DNA of 64,000 nucleotides, taken from NCBI RefSeq assembly GCF_009674885.1, contig NZ_WKKA01000001.1, positions 558,001 to 622,000 on the forward strand, written 5' to 3'. The translations under genes were made by a program, and so were the position numbers. This DNA comes from Paracoccus sp. S-4012. Its GTDB lineage: Bacteria > Pseudomonadota > Alphaproteobacteria > Rhodobacterales > Rhodobacteraceae. The notes under the pieces were generated by a model. It saw nothing but the letters and a program-made list of their open reading frames with translations. It ran no database searches and had not been told where the DNA came from. Of this stretch, positions 8,400-17,177 are shown piece by piece. Within the stretch, counting starts at the first letter, position 1. The number at the start of each line of letters is the position of its first letter.

Positions 8400-9910
8400 G
8401 CGAGACGCTTCTCGAGATCGCGAATGTCAGCAAGCGCTTCGGCGCGACGCTCGCCAATGACGACATCTCCCTCAGTCTCGCGAAGGGCGAGATCGTGGCG
8501 CTGCTGGGCGAGAACGGCGCCGGCAAGACCACGCTGATGAACATCCTTTTCGGCCATTACCAGCCCGACAGCGGCCATATCCGCGTCATGGGAAAGGACC
8601 TGCCGCCAGGCCGCCCGCTGGCCGCGATCCGGGCCGGGATCGGCATGGTGCACCAGCATTTCTCGCTGGCGCCGAACCTGACGGTGCTGGAAAACGTGAT
8701 GACGGGCACCGAAAGCCTGTGGCGGCCGGTCTCGGACGCCGCCACCGGGCGGCGCCGGCTGATGGAACTGTCGCGGCGCTTCGGCCTCGAGACCGATCCC
8801 GACGCCCGCTTGGGCGATCTGTCGGTCGGCGAGCAGCAGCGGGTCGAAGTCCTCAAATCCCTCTACAACCATGCCCGCGTGCTGATCCTCGACGAGCCGA
8901 CCGCGGTGCTGACGACCATCGAGGCCGAACACCTCTTCGCCACGCTGCGCGACATGGCGCGGCAGGGGCTGTCGCTGATCTTCATCTCGCACAAGCTCGA
9001 CGAGGTGATGGCCACCGCCGACCGGATCGTCGTGCTGCGCGGGGGGCGCAAGGTGGCCGAGCGGCTGCGGGGCGGGACCACGAAGGCGGAACTGGCGGAG
9101 CTGATGGTGGGCCGCGCGGTCCACCGGCCCGAGCGGAAGATGTCGCCGCCCGGCGAGGTCGTGCTCGAGGCCCGGGGCGTCACCTTGCGGCGCGGGGGGG
9201 TGGACCGGCTGAAGGCCGTCGATTTCGACCTTCATGCCGGCGAGGTGCTGGGAATCATCGGTGTCGCCGGGAATGGCCAGACCTCGCTCTCCGCGGTGCT
9301 GAGCGGCACGGCCCGGCGCACGACGGGCGAGTTGCGCCTCTTCGGCGCGGCGGTGGGCGATCTGTCGGTGCCGGAGGTCGTCGATGCCGGCATCGGCCGC
9401 ATCCCCGAGGATCGCAACCATGAGGGCGTGATCGGCGAGATGCCGCTCTGGGAAAACGCCGTGCTCGAGCGGCTGTCGCGCTTCTCGCGCGGCGGGCTGG
9501 TGGACCGCCGCGCCGCCATCGCCTTCGCGCAGCGGATCATCGACGGTTTCGACGTGCGCGGCGGCACGCCGCTGAGCCGCACGCGGCTGCTCTCGGGCGG
9601 CAATATCCAGAAGCTGATCCTCGGCCGGAACCTGATCGAGCATCCGCGCATCCTGATCGCCGCCCAGCCGGCCCGCGGTCTCGACGAGGGGGCGGTGGCG
9701 GCGGTCCACGGGCGCATCCTCGCGGCGCGGAATGCCGGGGCGGCGGTGCTGCTGATCTCGGAGGATCTCGACGAGGTCATGGCGCTTGCCGACCGCATCC
9801 AGGCGATCGTGGGTGGCCGCCTCTCGCCGCCGGTCGCGCGGGAGACGACCGAACGGGGCCAGCTGGGGCTGATGATGGCCGGAGAATGGGAGGGTGCCCA
9901 TGCGGTTTGA
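8396..9910 (+). CDS. BMP-system ABC transporter ATP-binding protein (double ATPase)
   Basis: Energising subunit of the importer, 504 residues, with two fused ABC cassettes as in ribose and nucleoside transporters. The first has Walker A GENGAGKTTL (about 38-47), VHQHFSLAPNLTV, signature LSVGEQQRVEVLKSL and Walker B LILDEPTAVLT. The second has a degenerate Walker A (GVAGNGQTSLS), IPEDRNHEG, signature LSGGNIQKLILGRNL and AAQPARGLD. The degenerate second site is normal for the YufO/RbsA-like class. The start overlaps the amidase stop (ATGA). Confidence 0.92.
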   Translation: MSETLLEIANVSKRFGATLANDDISLSLAKGEIVALLGENGAGKTTLMNILFGHYQPDSGHIRVMGKDLPPGRPLAAIRAGIGMVHQHFSLAPNLTVLENVMTGTESLWRPVSDAATGRRRLMELSRRFGLETDPDARLGDLSVGEQQRVEVLKSLYNHARVLILDEPTAVLTTIEAEHLFATLRDMARQGLSLIFISHKLDEVMATADRIVVLRGGRKVAERLRGGTTKAELAELMVGRAVHRPERKMSPPGEVVLEARGVTLRRGGVDRLKAVDFDLHAGEVLGIIGVAGNGQTSLSAVLSGTARRTTGELRLFGAAVGDLSVPEVVDAGIGRIPEDRNHEGVIGEMPLWENAVLERLSRFSRGGLVDRRAAIAFAQRIIDGFDVRGGTPLSRTRLLSGGNIQKLILGRNLIEHPRILIAAQPARGLDEGAVAAVHGRILAARNAGAAVLLISEDLDEVMALADRIQAIVGGRLSPPVARETTERGQLGLMMAGEWEGAHAV

Positions 9911-10949
9911 GCGGCGCGCCCACCGTTCGACGGTTCTGGTGGTGATCGCGCCGGTGATCGCGGTTGCCGCGGCGCTCGCGCTTGCGGGCGTCCTCATCGC
10001 GCTGGCGGGCTCGCCGGTGCTGACGGCCTACGAGCGCATCCTCACCGGGGCCTTCGGCTCGCGCCTCGCGGCGACCGAGACGCTCACGCGCGCGGTGCCG
10101 CTGATCCTGACCGGGCTCGCGGCGGCGGTGGCCTTCCGCGCGCGGCTCTGGAACATCGGCGCCGAGGGGCAGCTCTATCTCGGAGCCATCGCCGCCGCGG
10201 CGCTGAGCGCGGAACTGGCGGGGGGCCTGCCGTCGATCCTGCAGATCCCCATCCTGCTGGTTGCCGCCGCGCTCGCCGGGATGGCGCTGCTGCTGATCCC
10301 GCTCTGGCTGCGGCTGCGGTTCTCGGTCGACGAGGTGGTCACGACGCTGCTGCTGAACTTCGTCGCGATCCTGTTCGTGTCGATGCTGATCGACGGCGTG
10401 CTGAAGGACCCGATGGCCTTCGGCTGGCCGCAGTCGAAGCCCATCGACGAGGACGGGATGCTGCCGAAGCTCATTCCCCGCTCGCGGCTGCATGCCGGGC
10501 TGCTGCTGGCGCTGGCGCTGGCGGTCGTGGTCCATTTCGTCCAGTCGCGCACCGTGTTCGGCACCCGCTCGCGCGCCGCTGGCCTGAACGCGACGGCTGC
10601 GGTCTTCGCCGGCGTGCCCCTCGGCCGGACGCTGGTGCAGGTGGCAATGATCTCGGGCGGGCTCGCCGGCCTTGCCGGCGCGGTCGAGGTGATGGGCGTC
10701 ACCAGCTACGTCACCACTGAGCTTTCGCCCGGCTACGGCTATTCCGGCATCGTGGTGGCGATGCTGGCGAACCTGCACCCGATCGGGGTCGTGCTGGCGG
10801 CGATCTTCACCGCCGCCATGTTCGTGGGCGCGGACGCGATGAGCCGCTCCATGGCCATTCCGACCTACATCGCCGATGTGACGGTCGCGCTGTCGCTGCT
10901 GGCCATGCTGGTCGCGATCTTCTTCACCCAGTACCGGATCGCCCGATGA
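9900..10949 (+). CDS. BMP-system ABC transporter permease (YufP-like)
   Basis: Inner-membrane permease of 349 residues with about ten hydrophobic segments. The segments LWNIGAEGQLYLGAI and VDEVVTTLLLNFVAILFVS are characteristic of nucleoside-type (BMP) permeases. The coupling region is near ATAAVFAGVPLGRTLVQ. The ATG at 9900 is preferred over the GTG at 9894 because the GGGAGGG ribosome site lies just upstream. It overlaps the ATPase gene by 11 bases and the next permease by 4. Confidence 0.9.
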   Translation: MRFERRAHRSTVLVVIAPVIAVAAALALAGVLIALAGSPVLTAYERILTGAFGSRLAATETLTRAVPLILTGLAAAVAFRARLWNIGAEGQLYLGAIAAAALSAELAGGLPSILQIPILLVAAALAGMALLLIPLWLRLRFSVDEVVTTLLLNFVAILFVSMLIDGVLKDPMAFGWPQSKPIDEDGMLPKLIPRSRLHAGLLLALALAVVVHFVQSRTVFGTRSRAAGLNATAAVFAGVPLGRTLVQVAMISGGLAGLAGAVEVMGVTSYVTTELSPGYGYSGIVVAMLANLHPIGVVLAAIFTAAMFVGADAMSRSMAIPTYIADVTVALSLLAMLVAIFFTQYRIAR

Positions 10950-11890
10950 TGGACCTGCTCGACGTCCTGTTCTCGGCCGGGCTCTGGGCCGCGGTGCTGC
11001 GGATCGCCACGCCGCTGATCCTCGGCACGCTGGGCGAGCTTCTGTGCGAGCGTGCAGGCATCCTGAACCTGGGGATCGAGGGCATCATGACCTTCGGGGC
11101 GATGATCGGCTGGCTCGCGGTCTACAACGGCGCCGATCTCTGGACCGGCATGCTGGTCGCGGCGCTGTCGGGCGCGGCCTTCGGGCTTCTCCATTCGCTG
11201 CTGACCGTGAGTTTCGGGCTCTCGCAGCATGTCTCGGGCCTCGGGATCACGCTCTTTGCCTCCAGCCTCGCCTACTACCTGTTCCGTTTGCTGGTGCCGG
11301 TGGTGGGTATCCCGCCGAAAATCCTGTCCTTCCAGCCGCTGAACGTCCCCGGCCTCAGCGATCTGCCCTTCATCGGACCGGCGCTCTTCACCCAGACCGC
11401 GCCCACCTATGTCGCGATGCTGCTGGCGGTCCTGATGGGCTGGGTCATCTTCCGCACGCCGCTCGGCCTTGCGATCCGCATGACGGGCGAGACCCCGCAT
11501 GCGGCCGAGGCGCAGGGCATCAATCCGACCGCGGTCCGCTACGGCGCGGTGACCGTCGGCTCGGCGCTGATGGCGACGGGCGGGGCGTTCCTGACGCTCT
11601 CGGCCTTCGACAGCTTCATCCCGACCATGGTGCAGGGCCGCGGCTGGATCTGCATCGCGCTCGTGGTCTTCGCGACCTGGCGGCCCGGCCGGGCGCTGAT
11701 CGGGGCGCTGCTGTTTGCATTCTTCGACGCCTTCCAGATCCGGCTGCAGACCATGCTGACCGGCGCGATCCCCTATCAGCTGTTCCTGATGATGCCCTAT
11801 GTGCTCTCGATCGCCGCGCTGGCCGCGACCGCCCGCCGCGCGCGGGTGCCGCAGGCGCTGATGCAACCCTACCGCCGCGGCGAACGCTGA
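10946..11890 (+). CDS. BMP-system ABC transporter permease (YufQ-like)
   Basis: Second membrane subunit, 314 residues, with the conserved N-terminal block TPLILGTLGELLCERAGILNLGIEGIM that identifies YufQ/NupQ-like permeases. Later segments FGLSQHVSGLGITLFASSL, GETPHAAEAQGINP (coupling loop) and GRGWICIALVVFATWRP are also typical. Its start overlaps the stop of the first permease, and it would form the heterodimeric channel with it. Eleven bases separate it from the deaminase gene. Confidence 0.9.
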   Translation: MMDLLDVLFSAGLWAAVLRIATPLILGTLGELLCERAGILNLGIEGIMTFGAMIGWLAVYNGADLWTGMLVAALSGAAFGLLHSLLTVSFGLSQHVSGLGITLFASSLAYYLFRLLVPVVGIPPKILSFQPLNVPGLSDLPFIGPALFTQTAPTYVAMLLAVLMGWVIFRTPLGLAIRMTGETPHAAEAQGINPTAVRYGAVTVGSALMATGGAFLTLSAFDSFIPTMVQGRGWICIALVVFATWRPGRALIGALLFAFFDAFQIRLQTMLTGAIPYQLFLMMPYVLSIAALAATARRARVPQALMQPYRRGER

Positions 11891-11901
11891 AAGGCCGACC
11901 G

Positions 11902-13188
11902 ATGTTCGACACCATCATCCGCAATGGAAACCTGCCCGACGGGCGCGAGCGCATCGACCTGGGCATCCGCGACGGCCGGATCGCGGCCATCGAAAGGGGG
12001 CTGGAAGCCGAGGCTGGCGCCGTCATCGAGGCCGAAGGCCGGCTCGTCTCGCCCGCCTTCTGCGACCCGCATTTCCACATGGATGCCACGCTCTCGCTCG
12101 GCCTGCCGCGGATGAACGTCTCGGGCACGCTGCTCGAGGGGATCGCCCTCTGGGGCGAGTTGCGCCCGACCCTCACGCGCGAGGCCCTGGTCGAGCGGGC
12201 GCTGCGTTATTGCGACCTCGCCGTGTCGCAGGGGCTGCTCTACATCCGCAGCCATGTCGATACCTCGGATCCGCGCCTCGTGACCGCCGAGGCGATGATC
12301 GAGGTCCGCGAGCGGGTGAAGCCCTATATCGACCTGCAACTCGTCGCCTTCCCGCAGGACGGCTACTTCCGCGCCCCCGAGGGCGAGCGGTCGCTGGAGC
12401 GCGCGCTCGACATGGGCCTCGATATCGTCGGCGGCATCCCGCATTTCGAGCGGACCATGGATGAAGGCCGCCGCTCGCTCGAGGCGCTGTGCCGGATCGC
12501 GGCCGAGCGGGGGCTGCCGGTGGACATCCATTGCGACGAAAGCGACGACCCGATGAGCCGCCACATCGAGACGCTGGCCGCCGAGACGGTGCGCCACGGG
12601 GTGCAGGGCCGGGTAGCCGGCTCGCACCTGACCTCGATGCATTCGATGGACGACTACTACGTGTCGAAGCTGATCCCGCTGATGGCCGAGGCGCGGGTGA
12701 ACGTCATCTCGAACCCGCTCATCAACATCATGCTGCAGGGCCGCCACGACACCTATCCGAAACGCCGCGGCATGACCCGCGTGCCCGAGCTGATGGCGGC
12801 GGGCCTCAACGTCTCGCTGGGGCAGGACTGCTGCATGGACCCGTGGTACTCGATGGGCTCGGGCGACATGCTGGAGGTCGCGCATATGGCCATCCATGTG
12901 GCGCAGATGGGCAGCATCGCGGACAAGCGCCGCCTCTTCGACGCGATCACCGTGAATCCGGCCCGCACCATGGGGATCGAGGATTACGGGCTCGCGGTCG
13001 GCTGCCGCGCCGATCTGGTGGTGCTTCAAGCGGGCGACGTGACCGAGGCGCTCCGGCTGAAGCCGGCGCGGCTCTTCGTGCTGCGGGCGGGCCGGATCGT
13101 CAGCCGCACGGAGCCCCGGATCGGGCATCTGGCGATTGCGGGACGCCCGGAGCGGATCGACCCGGGCAGGGACTACCGGCCAGCGTAG
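11902..13188 (+). CDS. CodA-family amidohydrolase, candidate 5-methylcytosine deaminase
   Basis: Metal-dependent deaminase of 428 residues, alignable along its length with E. coli cytosine deaminase CodA. Metal and catalytic residues are kept: His57 and His59 (DPHFH), Gln152 (AFPQDG), His210 and Glu213 (HCDE), His242 (GSH) and Asp309. The loop GQDCCMDPWY differs from CodA GHDDVFDPWY: CodA His312 becomes Gln308 and Asp314 becomes Cys310. Loss of the Asp314 equivalent is the published marker of CodA homologues that deaminate 5-methylcytosine, including one from Rhodobacter sphaeroides. The gene ends the operon of a nucleobase-type importer, which fits salvage or degradation of imported bases. 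Deamination of a cytosine-like base is well supported; the 5-methyl preference is inference. Confidence 0.85.
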   Translation: MFDTIIRNGNLPDGRERIDLGIRDGRIAAIERGLEAEAGAVIEAEGRLVSPAFCDPHFHMDATLSLGLPRMNVSGTLLEGIALWGELRPTLTREALVERALRYCDLAVSQGLLYIRSHVDTSDPRLVTAEAMIEVRERVKPYIDLQLVAFPQDGYFRAPEGERSLERALDMGLDIVGGIPHFERTMDEGRRSLEALCRIAAERGLPVDIHCDESDDPMSRHIETLAAETVRHGVQGRVAGSHLTSMHSMDDYYVSKLIPLMAEARVNVISNPLINIMLQGRHDTYPKRRGMTRVPELMAAGLNVSLGQDCCMDPWYSMGSGDMLEVAHMAIHVAQMGSIADKRRLFDAITVNPARTMGIEDYGLAVGCRADLVVLQAGDVTEALRLKPARLFVLRAGRIVSRTEPRIGHLAIAGRPERIDPGRDYRPA

Positions 13189-13433
13189 GACAGCCGCCGG
13201 GGTGCGGCTTGCGCGCCAGCATTCGCGGACGCCATCGGCTGCGGCTTTGCGTCATGCCCGTCCGCCATGCCCCTGCCAAGACAGGCAAGTGCAAGCGTTC
13301 CTGTTCCGGCATGAGGCCAGGACCGGCGCGCCCGTGTGCAACGGACTTAATCCGGCTCTTTGCATGGCCCCCGAGGAGGGTGTGGAGCGCCTCCCAGTCG
13401 GCGTCGTGCGGCCGTGAGCCTCCGGATGAGGGC
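13189..13433. other. Intergenic region between two convergent operons
   Basis: About 245 bases separate the deaminase stop from the iclR-type gene stop. The stretch is less G/C-rich than the neighbours. Apart from the hairpin at its right end I see no gene, no convincing poly-T terminator and no RNA gene. Confidence 0.6.
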
Positions 13434-13440
13434 TCACGGC
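13411..13440 (-). terminator. Perfect 10-bp stem-loop at the end of the IclR-type gene
   Basis: GCCGTGAGCC (13411-13420) pairs perfectly with GGCTCACGGC (13431-13440) across a 10-base loop. The stem overlaps the stop codon of the regulator gene. There is no clear T-run on either strand, so it may be an inefficient terminator or an mRNA 3'-end protecting hairpin. Confidence 0.45.
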
Positions 13441-14225
13441 GCAGGGGAGGGCTTCGAGACGCCGCCTGATCCTTCGTCCAGTCGCCTGGAGATCGCGGCC
13501 GTCAGCCGCAGCAGACCATCGAGTTGCGTGTCGCTCGGCTGGCTGCCGAGATGTTGCACCGAGCCGATCAGGCCGATCGCGCCGGCGATCTGCCCGCGGC
13601 TGTCGAAGATCGGCGCGGCGAGCGCGTTGATGCCGAGGAGCGACTCTTCCGGCGCGGTGGCATAACCCTGCCGGCGGATCTGCTCCAGTTCCGCCCTGAC
13701 GCTGCCGACGTCGGTCTGCGTCTTCGGCGTGAACCGCTCGAGCGGCGGCGCGAGCGACTCCGGGAGCGAGGGATCGCCGAAGGCGAGGAAGACCTTGCCC
13801 TGCGCCGAGGAGTGAAGCGACAGCTCGCCTCCCGGGCGGACGCCGATCTCGATCGGCTGGTTGCTGCTCAACGTTGCAAGGACATAGGCTGACCGCGCCG
13901 TCGGCACGCTCAGGACCACCGCCAGCCCCAACTCGTCGCGGGTCACGCGCATCAGCGGCAGTGCGAGTTCCGCCAACGTCCGCCCCGGCGGGGCCTTCTG
14001 TGCCATCAGCCAGATCTTCGGCCCCAGCGAATAGAGGGACGTGACCGGGTCCTGCGCGACCATGCCGTGATCGCCGAGCGTCCGCAGGTGCTTGTGGACC
14101 GCCCCCTTGGCGGTGCCGACCTGCGCGGCGATCTGCGTCACCCCGAGCGGCACATCCGAGAAGGCGATCAACTGCAGGATGCGGAGCGAGGTGTCGGCCG
14201 CTCGCACGTGGTCGGATTTTTCCAC
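13434..14225 (-). CDS. IclR-family transcriptional regulator
   Basis: DNA-binding regulator of 263 residues. The N-terminal winged helix-turn-helix (LRILQLIAF, GVTQIAAQVGTAKGAVHKHLRTLGDHGMV, roughly 15-60) is followed by the IclR effector domain (LHSSAQGKVFLAF, GYATAPEESLLGINALAAPIFDSRGQIAGAIGLIGS). It is transcribed divergently from the TRAP/catabolic operon with 98 bases between the starts. This is the usual arrangement for a local regulator responding to the pathway substrate. The intergenic palindrome at 14292-14308 is its likely target. The effector is unknown. Confidence 0.9.
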   Translation of the reverse strand: MEKSDHVRAADTSLRILQLIAFSDVPLGVTQIAAQVGTAKGAVHKHLRTLGDHGMVAQDPVTSLYSLGPKIWLMAQKAPPGRTLAELALPLMRVTRDELGLAVVLSVPTARSAYVLATLSSNQPIEIGVRPGGELSLHSSAQGKVFLAFGDPSLPESLAPPLERFTPKTQTDVGSVRAELEQIRRQGYATAPEESLLGINALAAPIFDSRGQIAGAIGLIGSVQHLGSQPSDTQLDGLLRLTAAISRRLDEGSGGVSKPSPAP

Positions 14226-14253
14226 TCTGCCCTCGCATCCGGCCCCTGGCCGG

Positions 14254-14282
14254 TTGACTCGAATCGCGACTCATGAATATCA
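14254..14282 (+). promoter_or_regulatory. Putative sigma-70 promoter of the TRAP operon
   Basis: TTGACT (14254-14259) and AATATC (14277-14282) are separated by 17 bases. The -10 match is only partial, but it sits in the one A/T-rich patch of the divergent intergenic region and about 40 bases ahead of the dctP start. Confidence 0.45.
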
Positions 14283-14291
14283 GAGAACGAC

Positions 14292-14308
14292 GTTCCCGAC
14301 TAGGGAAC
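14292..14308. promoter_or_regulatory. Perfect palindrome GTTCCC-N5-GGGAAC, candidate IclR-type operator
   Basis: The 6-bp arms are perfect, with the 5-base centre GACTA. The site lies 10 bases after the putative -10 box, at or just past the transcription start, where a bound repressor would block the TRAP operon. IclR proteins bind short dyads of comparable size. Assignment to the neighbouring regulator is inference. Confidence 0.55.
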
Positions 14309-14323
14309 ACGGAGGAGGAACAC

Positions 14324-15319
14324 ATGAGGCACTTCGCGATCTGCACCGGCATCGGTGCCGCCCTGCTTGCCAGCACGGCGATGGCCGAGCCGGTCACGCT
14401 GCGGCTTGGCCACCCGGTCTTCGAGTTTCACCCGATCCACGACACCGCGGTGCGCTTCAAGGAAGCGGTCGAGCGCATCTCGAACGGCGACGTGAAGGTG
14501 GACATCTACCCGTCGCGCCAGCTCGGCGACGTGAAGGAGCTGGCCGAGGGTGTGCAGTTCGGCACGGTGGACATGACCGTGAACTCGACCTCGGCCTATG
14601 CGACGCTCGAGCCCTCGATCGACGCCTTCCAGCTTCCGGGCCTGATCCCCGACTATGCGGGCTTCGCCACGATGGCCAAGTCGCCCGAAGCGCGCGCGAT
14701 CATGGACCGGCTGGAGAACCACGGCATGATCGCGCTCGGCGTCTATGACGGCGGACTGCGCCATTTCATGACCGTGGGCGAACCGGTCGAGAGCATCGCC
14801 GACATGCAGGGCCTCAAGACCCGCGTGGCGCCGAACCGGATGTTCCTCGACGCCTGGACCGCGGTCGGGGTGAACCCGACGCCGATGGCCTATGGCGAGG
14901 TCTATTCCGCCCTCGAGACCGGGACGCTCGACGCGGTCGAGATCAACCTGACCTCGATCGAGAGCGAGAAGTATTACGAGATCGGCAAGGGCGTGACCCT
15001 GACCGGCCACTACTTCTGGCCGGGCTTCCTGCTGGTGAACAAGGCCAAGTTCGACAGCCTGACGCCCGAGCAGCAGGCCGCGATGCGCCAGGCGGCCGAC
15101 GAGACCGTGGAGCCGCAGGTGATGGCGGTGGCCGACCTCGACAAGCAGGTTCTGGCGCACCTCGAGGAATTGCAGATCCCGGTTGTCACCCCATCGGACG
15201 CCTTCAAGGCCGAGCTCGCCGCCGCCTTCGCGCCGGTGGTCGAGAAATACGAGGCCGTCGACCCCCTGATCGCGGCCTTCGCGGCCAAGGCCAAGACGCT
15301 GACGCCCGCCGCGCAGTGA
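14324..15319 (+). CDS. dctP: TRAP transporter substrate-binding protein (DctP family)
   Basis: Periplasmic receptor of 331 residues with a signal peptide (MRHFAICTGIGAALLASTAMA, cleavage before EPVTL). DctP features include VTLRLGHPVFEFHPIHDTA, the GDVKVDIYPSRQLGD segment, LKTRVAPNRMF with the conserved Arg that binds the ligand carboxylate, and TGTLDAVEINL. A very strong GGAGGAGGA site precedes the ATG. TRAP receptors of this type bind organic acids. It is first in an operon with dctQ, dctM and four enzyme genes, so it probably captures the substrate that those enzymes degrade. The ligand cannot be named. Confidence 0.9.
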   Translation: MRHFAICTGIGAALLASTAMAEPVTLRLGHPVFEFHPIHDTAVRFKEAVERISNGDVKVDIYPSRQLGDVKELAEGVQFGTVDMTVNSTSAYATLEPSIDAFQLPGLIPDYAGFATMAKSPEARAIMDRLENHGMIALGVYDGGLRHFMTVGEPVESIADMQGLKTRVAPNRMFLDAWTAVGVNPTPMAYGEVYSALETGTLDAVEINLTSIESEKYYEIGKGVTLTGHYFWPGFLLVNKAKFDSLTPEQQAAMRQAADETVEPQVMAVADLDKQVLAHLEELQIPVVTPSDAFKAELAAAFAPVVEKYEAVDPLIAAFAAKAKTLTPAAQ

Positions 15320-15327
15320 TCCCGTGC

Positions 15328-15356
15328 GGGGTGCGCGGCGGACGGCCGGGCACCCC
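15328..15356 (+). terminator. Stem-loop between dctP and dctQ, probable attenuator
   Basis: GGGGTGC (15328-15334) can pair with GCACCCC (15350-15356), followed by a C/T-rich stretch ending ATTTT. A partial terminator after the receptor gene would give the excess of binding protein over membrane subunits usual for such systems. Confidence 0.4.
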
Positions 15357-15390
15357 CTCCCTGTCATTTTCGAGGCATGAGGACGCGACC

Positions 15391-15900
15391 ATGTCCAAGT
15401 TCTGGCGGGCCTATGTGGCCGCAGTCGAAGCCTTCTGCTTTGCGGGTATCGCGGCGATCCTCGCCGTCGGCATCCTGCAGGTCTTTGCCCGCTACGTGAT
15501 GCACAGCTCGCTGTTCTGGTCGGAAGAGTTCATGCGCTACATGATGCTGTGGATCGTCGCTTTGGGCGCCGGCGTCAGCTATTCGCGCGGCCAGTTCCTC
15601 GGCATGCGGATGGTGGTCGAGAAGCTTCCCCCGCCGCTGCGCCGCGCCGCCGACCTGGTCTCGGCGGTGCTGGTGCTGGTCTTTCTCGCCGTCGTCATCT
15701 GGCACGGCCTCAAGTTCAGCTGGGGCACGCGGCTGCAGAGCGCGGTGGCGCTGAACGTGTCGATGTTCTGGGTGCATGTCTCGGTGGTCGCCGGCTGTGT
15801 GCTGCTGGCGATCCATGTCGCGCTGAACGAGCTGTTCGGCGTCGCCCGCGAGCCGCGCACGCGCGAGGAGCACGTCATGGGCGCGGAGGAGGCGCTGTGA
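15391..15900 (+). CDS. dctQ: TRAP transporter small permease subunit (DctQ family)
   Basis: Membrane protein of 169 residues with four hydrophobic segments. The DctQ signature is present: VGILQVFARYVMHSSLFWSEEFMRYMMLW, then GAGVSYSRGQFLGM. The ATG at 15391 is chosen over earlier in-frame codons because a GAGG site precedes it and the family N-terminus (KFWRAYVAAVEAF) starts there. The C-terminus overlaps the dctM start by 4 bases. Confidence 0.9.
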   Translation: MSKFWRAYVAAVEAFCFAGIAAILAVGILQVFARYVMHSSLFWSEEFMRYMMLWIVALGAGVSYSRGQFLGMRMVVEKLPPPLRRAADLVSAVLVLVFLAVVIWHGLKFSWGTRLQSAVALNVSMFWVHVSVVAGCVLLAIHVALNELFGVAREPRTREEHVMGAEEAL

Positions 15901-17177
15901 TCTGGCTCGGCACCGCGTTCCTTTTTACCATGCTGATCGGCATGCCGATCGCCTTCGTTCTGGGCTTCAGCGCGCTCACCTATTTCGTGATGACCGGCCA
16001 GACCCAGTTCCTCCTGGTCCTGCCGCAGCGGATGCTGGCCGGCATGGACTTGTTCGTGCTGCTGGCGATCCCGCTGTTCGTGCTGGCGGGCAGCATCATG
16101 GACGTGGGCGGCCTCACGCGACGGCTGATCGGCTTCGCCAACTCGATCGTGGGCCGGTTCCGGGGCGGGCTGTCGCTGACCGCGGTCTGGGGCTGCTTCC
16201 TGTTCGGCGGCGTCAGCGGCTCGGCCGCGGCCGACGCCGCGGCCATCGGGACGGTCATGGTGCCCGACATGACGCGGCAGGGCTATGACGTGGACTATTC
16301 GGCCGCGCTGATCGCGGTGTCCTCGCTGATGGCGCCGCTGGTGCCGCCCTCGATCGCCATGATCATCTACGGCGCGCTGTCGGGCACCTCGATCTCGCAA
16401 TTGCTGATCGCGGGCCTCGCGCCCGGCATCCTCCTCGCGATCGCGCTCTCGATCTATGCCGTATGGGTCGCCCGGGTCCGAAATTACCCCAAATCCGAGC
16501 CGCAGTCGGCGGCCGAGATCGCGCGCGGCTTCTGGAAGGCCATCCCGGTCATGCTGCTGCCGATCATCATCGTCGTCGGCATCCGGGGCGGCATCTTCAC
16601 CGCGACCGAGGCCGCCGCCATCGCCGCCGTCTACGCGCTGCTGGTCGCGACCTTCGTCTACCGCGCGATGAGCTTGCGCTTCCTGAAGGACGCCTTCGTC
16701 TCGACCGCCATCATCACCTCGGCGATCTATTTCCTGATCGCCATCGCCAACGTCGCCGGCTTCATCTTCGCCATCGAGCAACTGCCGCAAAAGGCGGTCG
16801 CGCTGCTGACCGGCATCTCGGACAATCCCTACGTCATCCTGCTGATGGTGAACCTTATCCTGCTGGTCATGGGAATGTTCCTCGACACCATCGGGGTGCT
16901 GATCCTGACCGTTCCGGCGCTGATGGCGATCGGCAACACGCTGGGGATGGAGCCGGTGCATCTGGGCGTGATGGTGGTGTTTAACGTGCTCGTCGGCTTC
17001 GTGACGCCTCCGGTGGGCCTCTGCCTGTTCGTGATCTCCGGCGTCACCGGGCGGCCGATGGAGAAGGTCGCGGTCAAGGCGCTGCCGATGATCGGGATCG
17101 CGCTGATCGTGCTGGGGCTGATCACGGTGTTCCCGCAGATATCGCTGTTTCTGCCAGAGATTCTGGGGGCGCGGTAA
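15897..17177 (+). CDS. dctM: TRAP transporter large permease subunit (DctM family)
   Basis: Major membrane subunit of 426 residues with about twelve hydrophobic segments. It uses a GTG start overlapping the dctQ stop (GTGA), with GGAGGAGG just upstream. Diagnostic blocks are GMDLFVLLAIPLFVLAGSIM, FGGVSGSAAADAAAIGTVM, SSLMAPLVPPSIAMIIYG and FVTPPVGLCLFVISGVTG. It couples Na+ or H+ flow to uptake of the DctP ligand. The stop overlaps the next start (TAATG). Confidence 0.92.
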   Translation: MIWLGTAFLFTMLIGMPIAFVLGFSALTYFVMTGQTQFLLVLPQRMLAGMDLFVLLAIPLFVLAGSIMDVGGLTRRLIGFANSIVGRFRGGLSLTAVWGCFLFGGVSGSAAADAAAIGTVMVPDMTRQGYDVDYSAALIAVSSLMAPLVPPSIAMIIYGALSGTSISQLLIAGLAPGILLAIALSIYAVWVARVRNYPKSEPQSAAEIARGFWKAIPVMLLPIIIVVGIRGGIFTATEAAAIAAVYALLVATFVYRAMSLRFLKDAFVSTAIITSAIYFLIAIANVAGFIFAIEQLPQKAVALLTGISDNPYVILLMVNLILLVMGMFLDTIGVLILTVPALMAIGNTLGMEPVHLGVMVVFNVLVGFVTPPVGLCLFVISGVTGRPMEKVAVKALPMIGIALIVLGLITVFPQISLFLPEILGAR

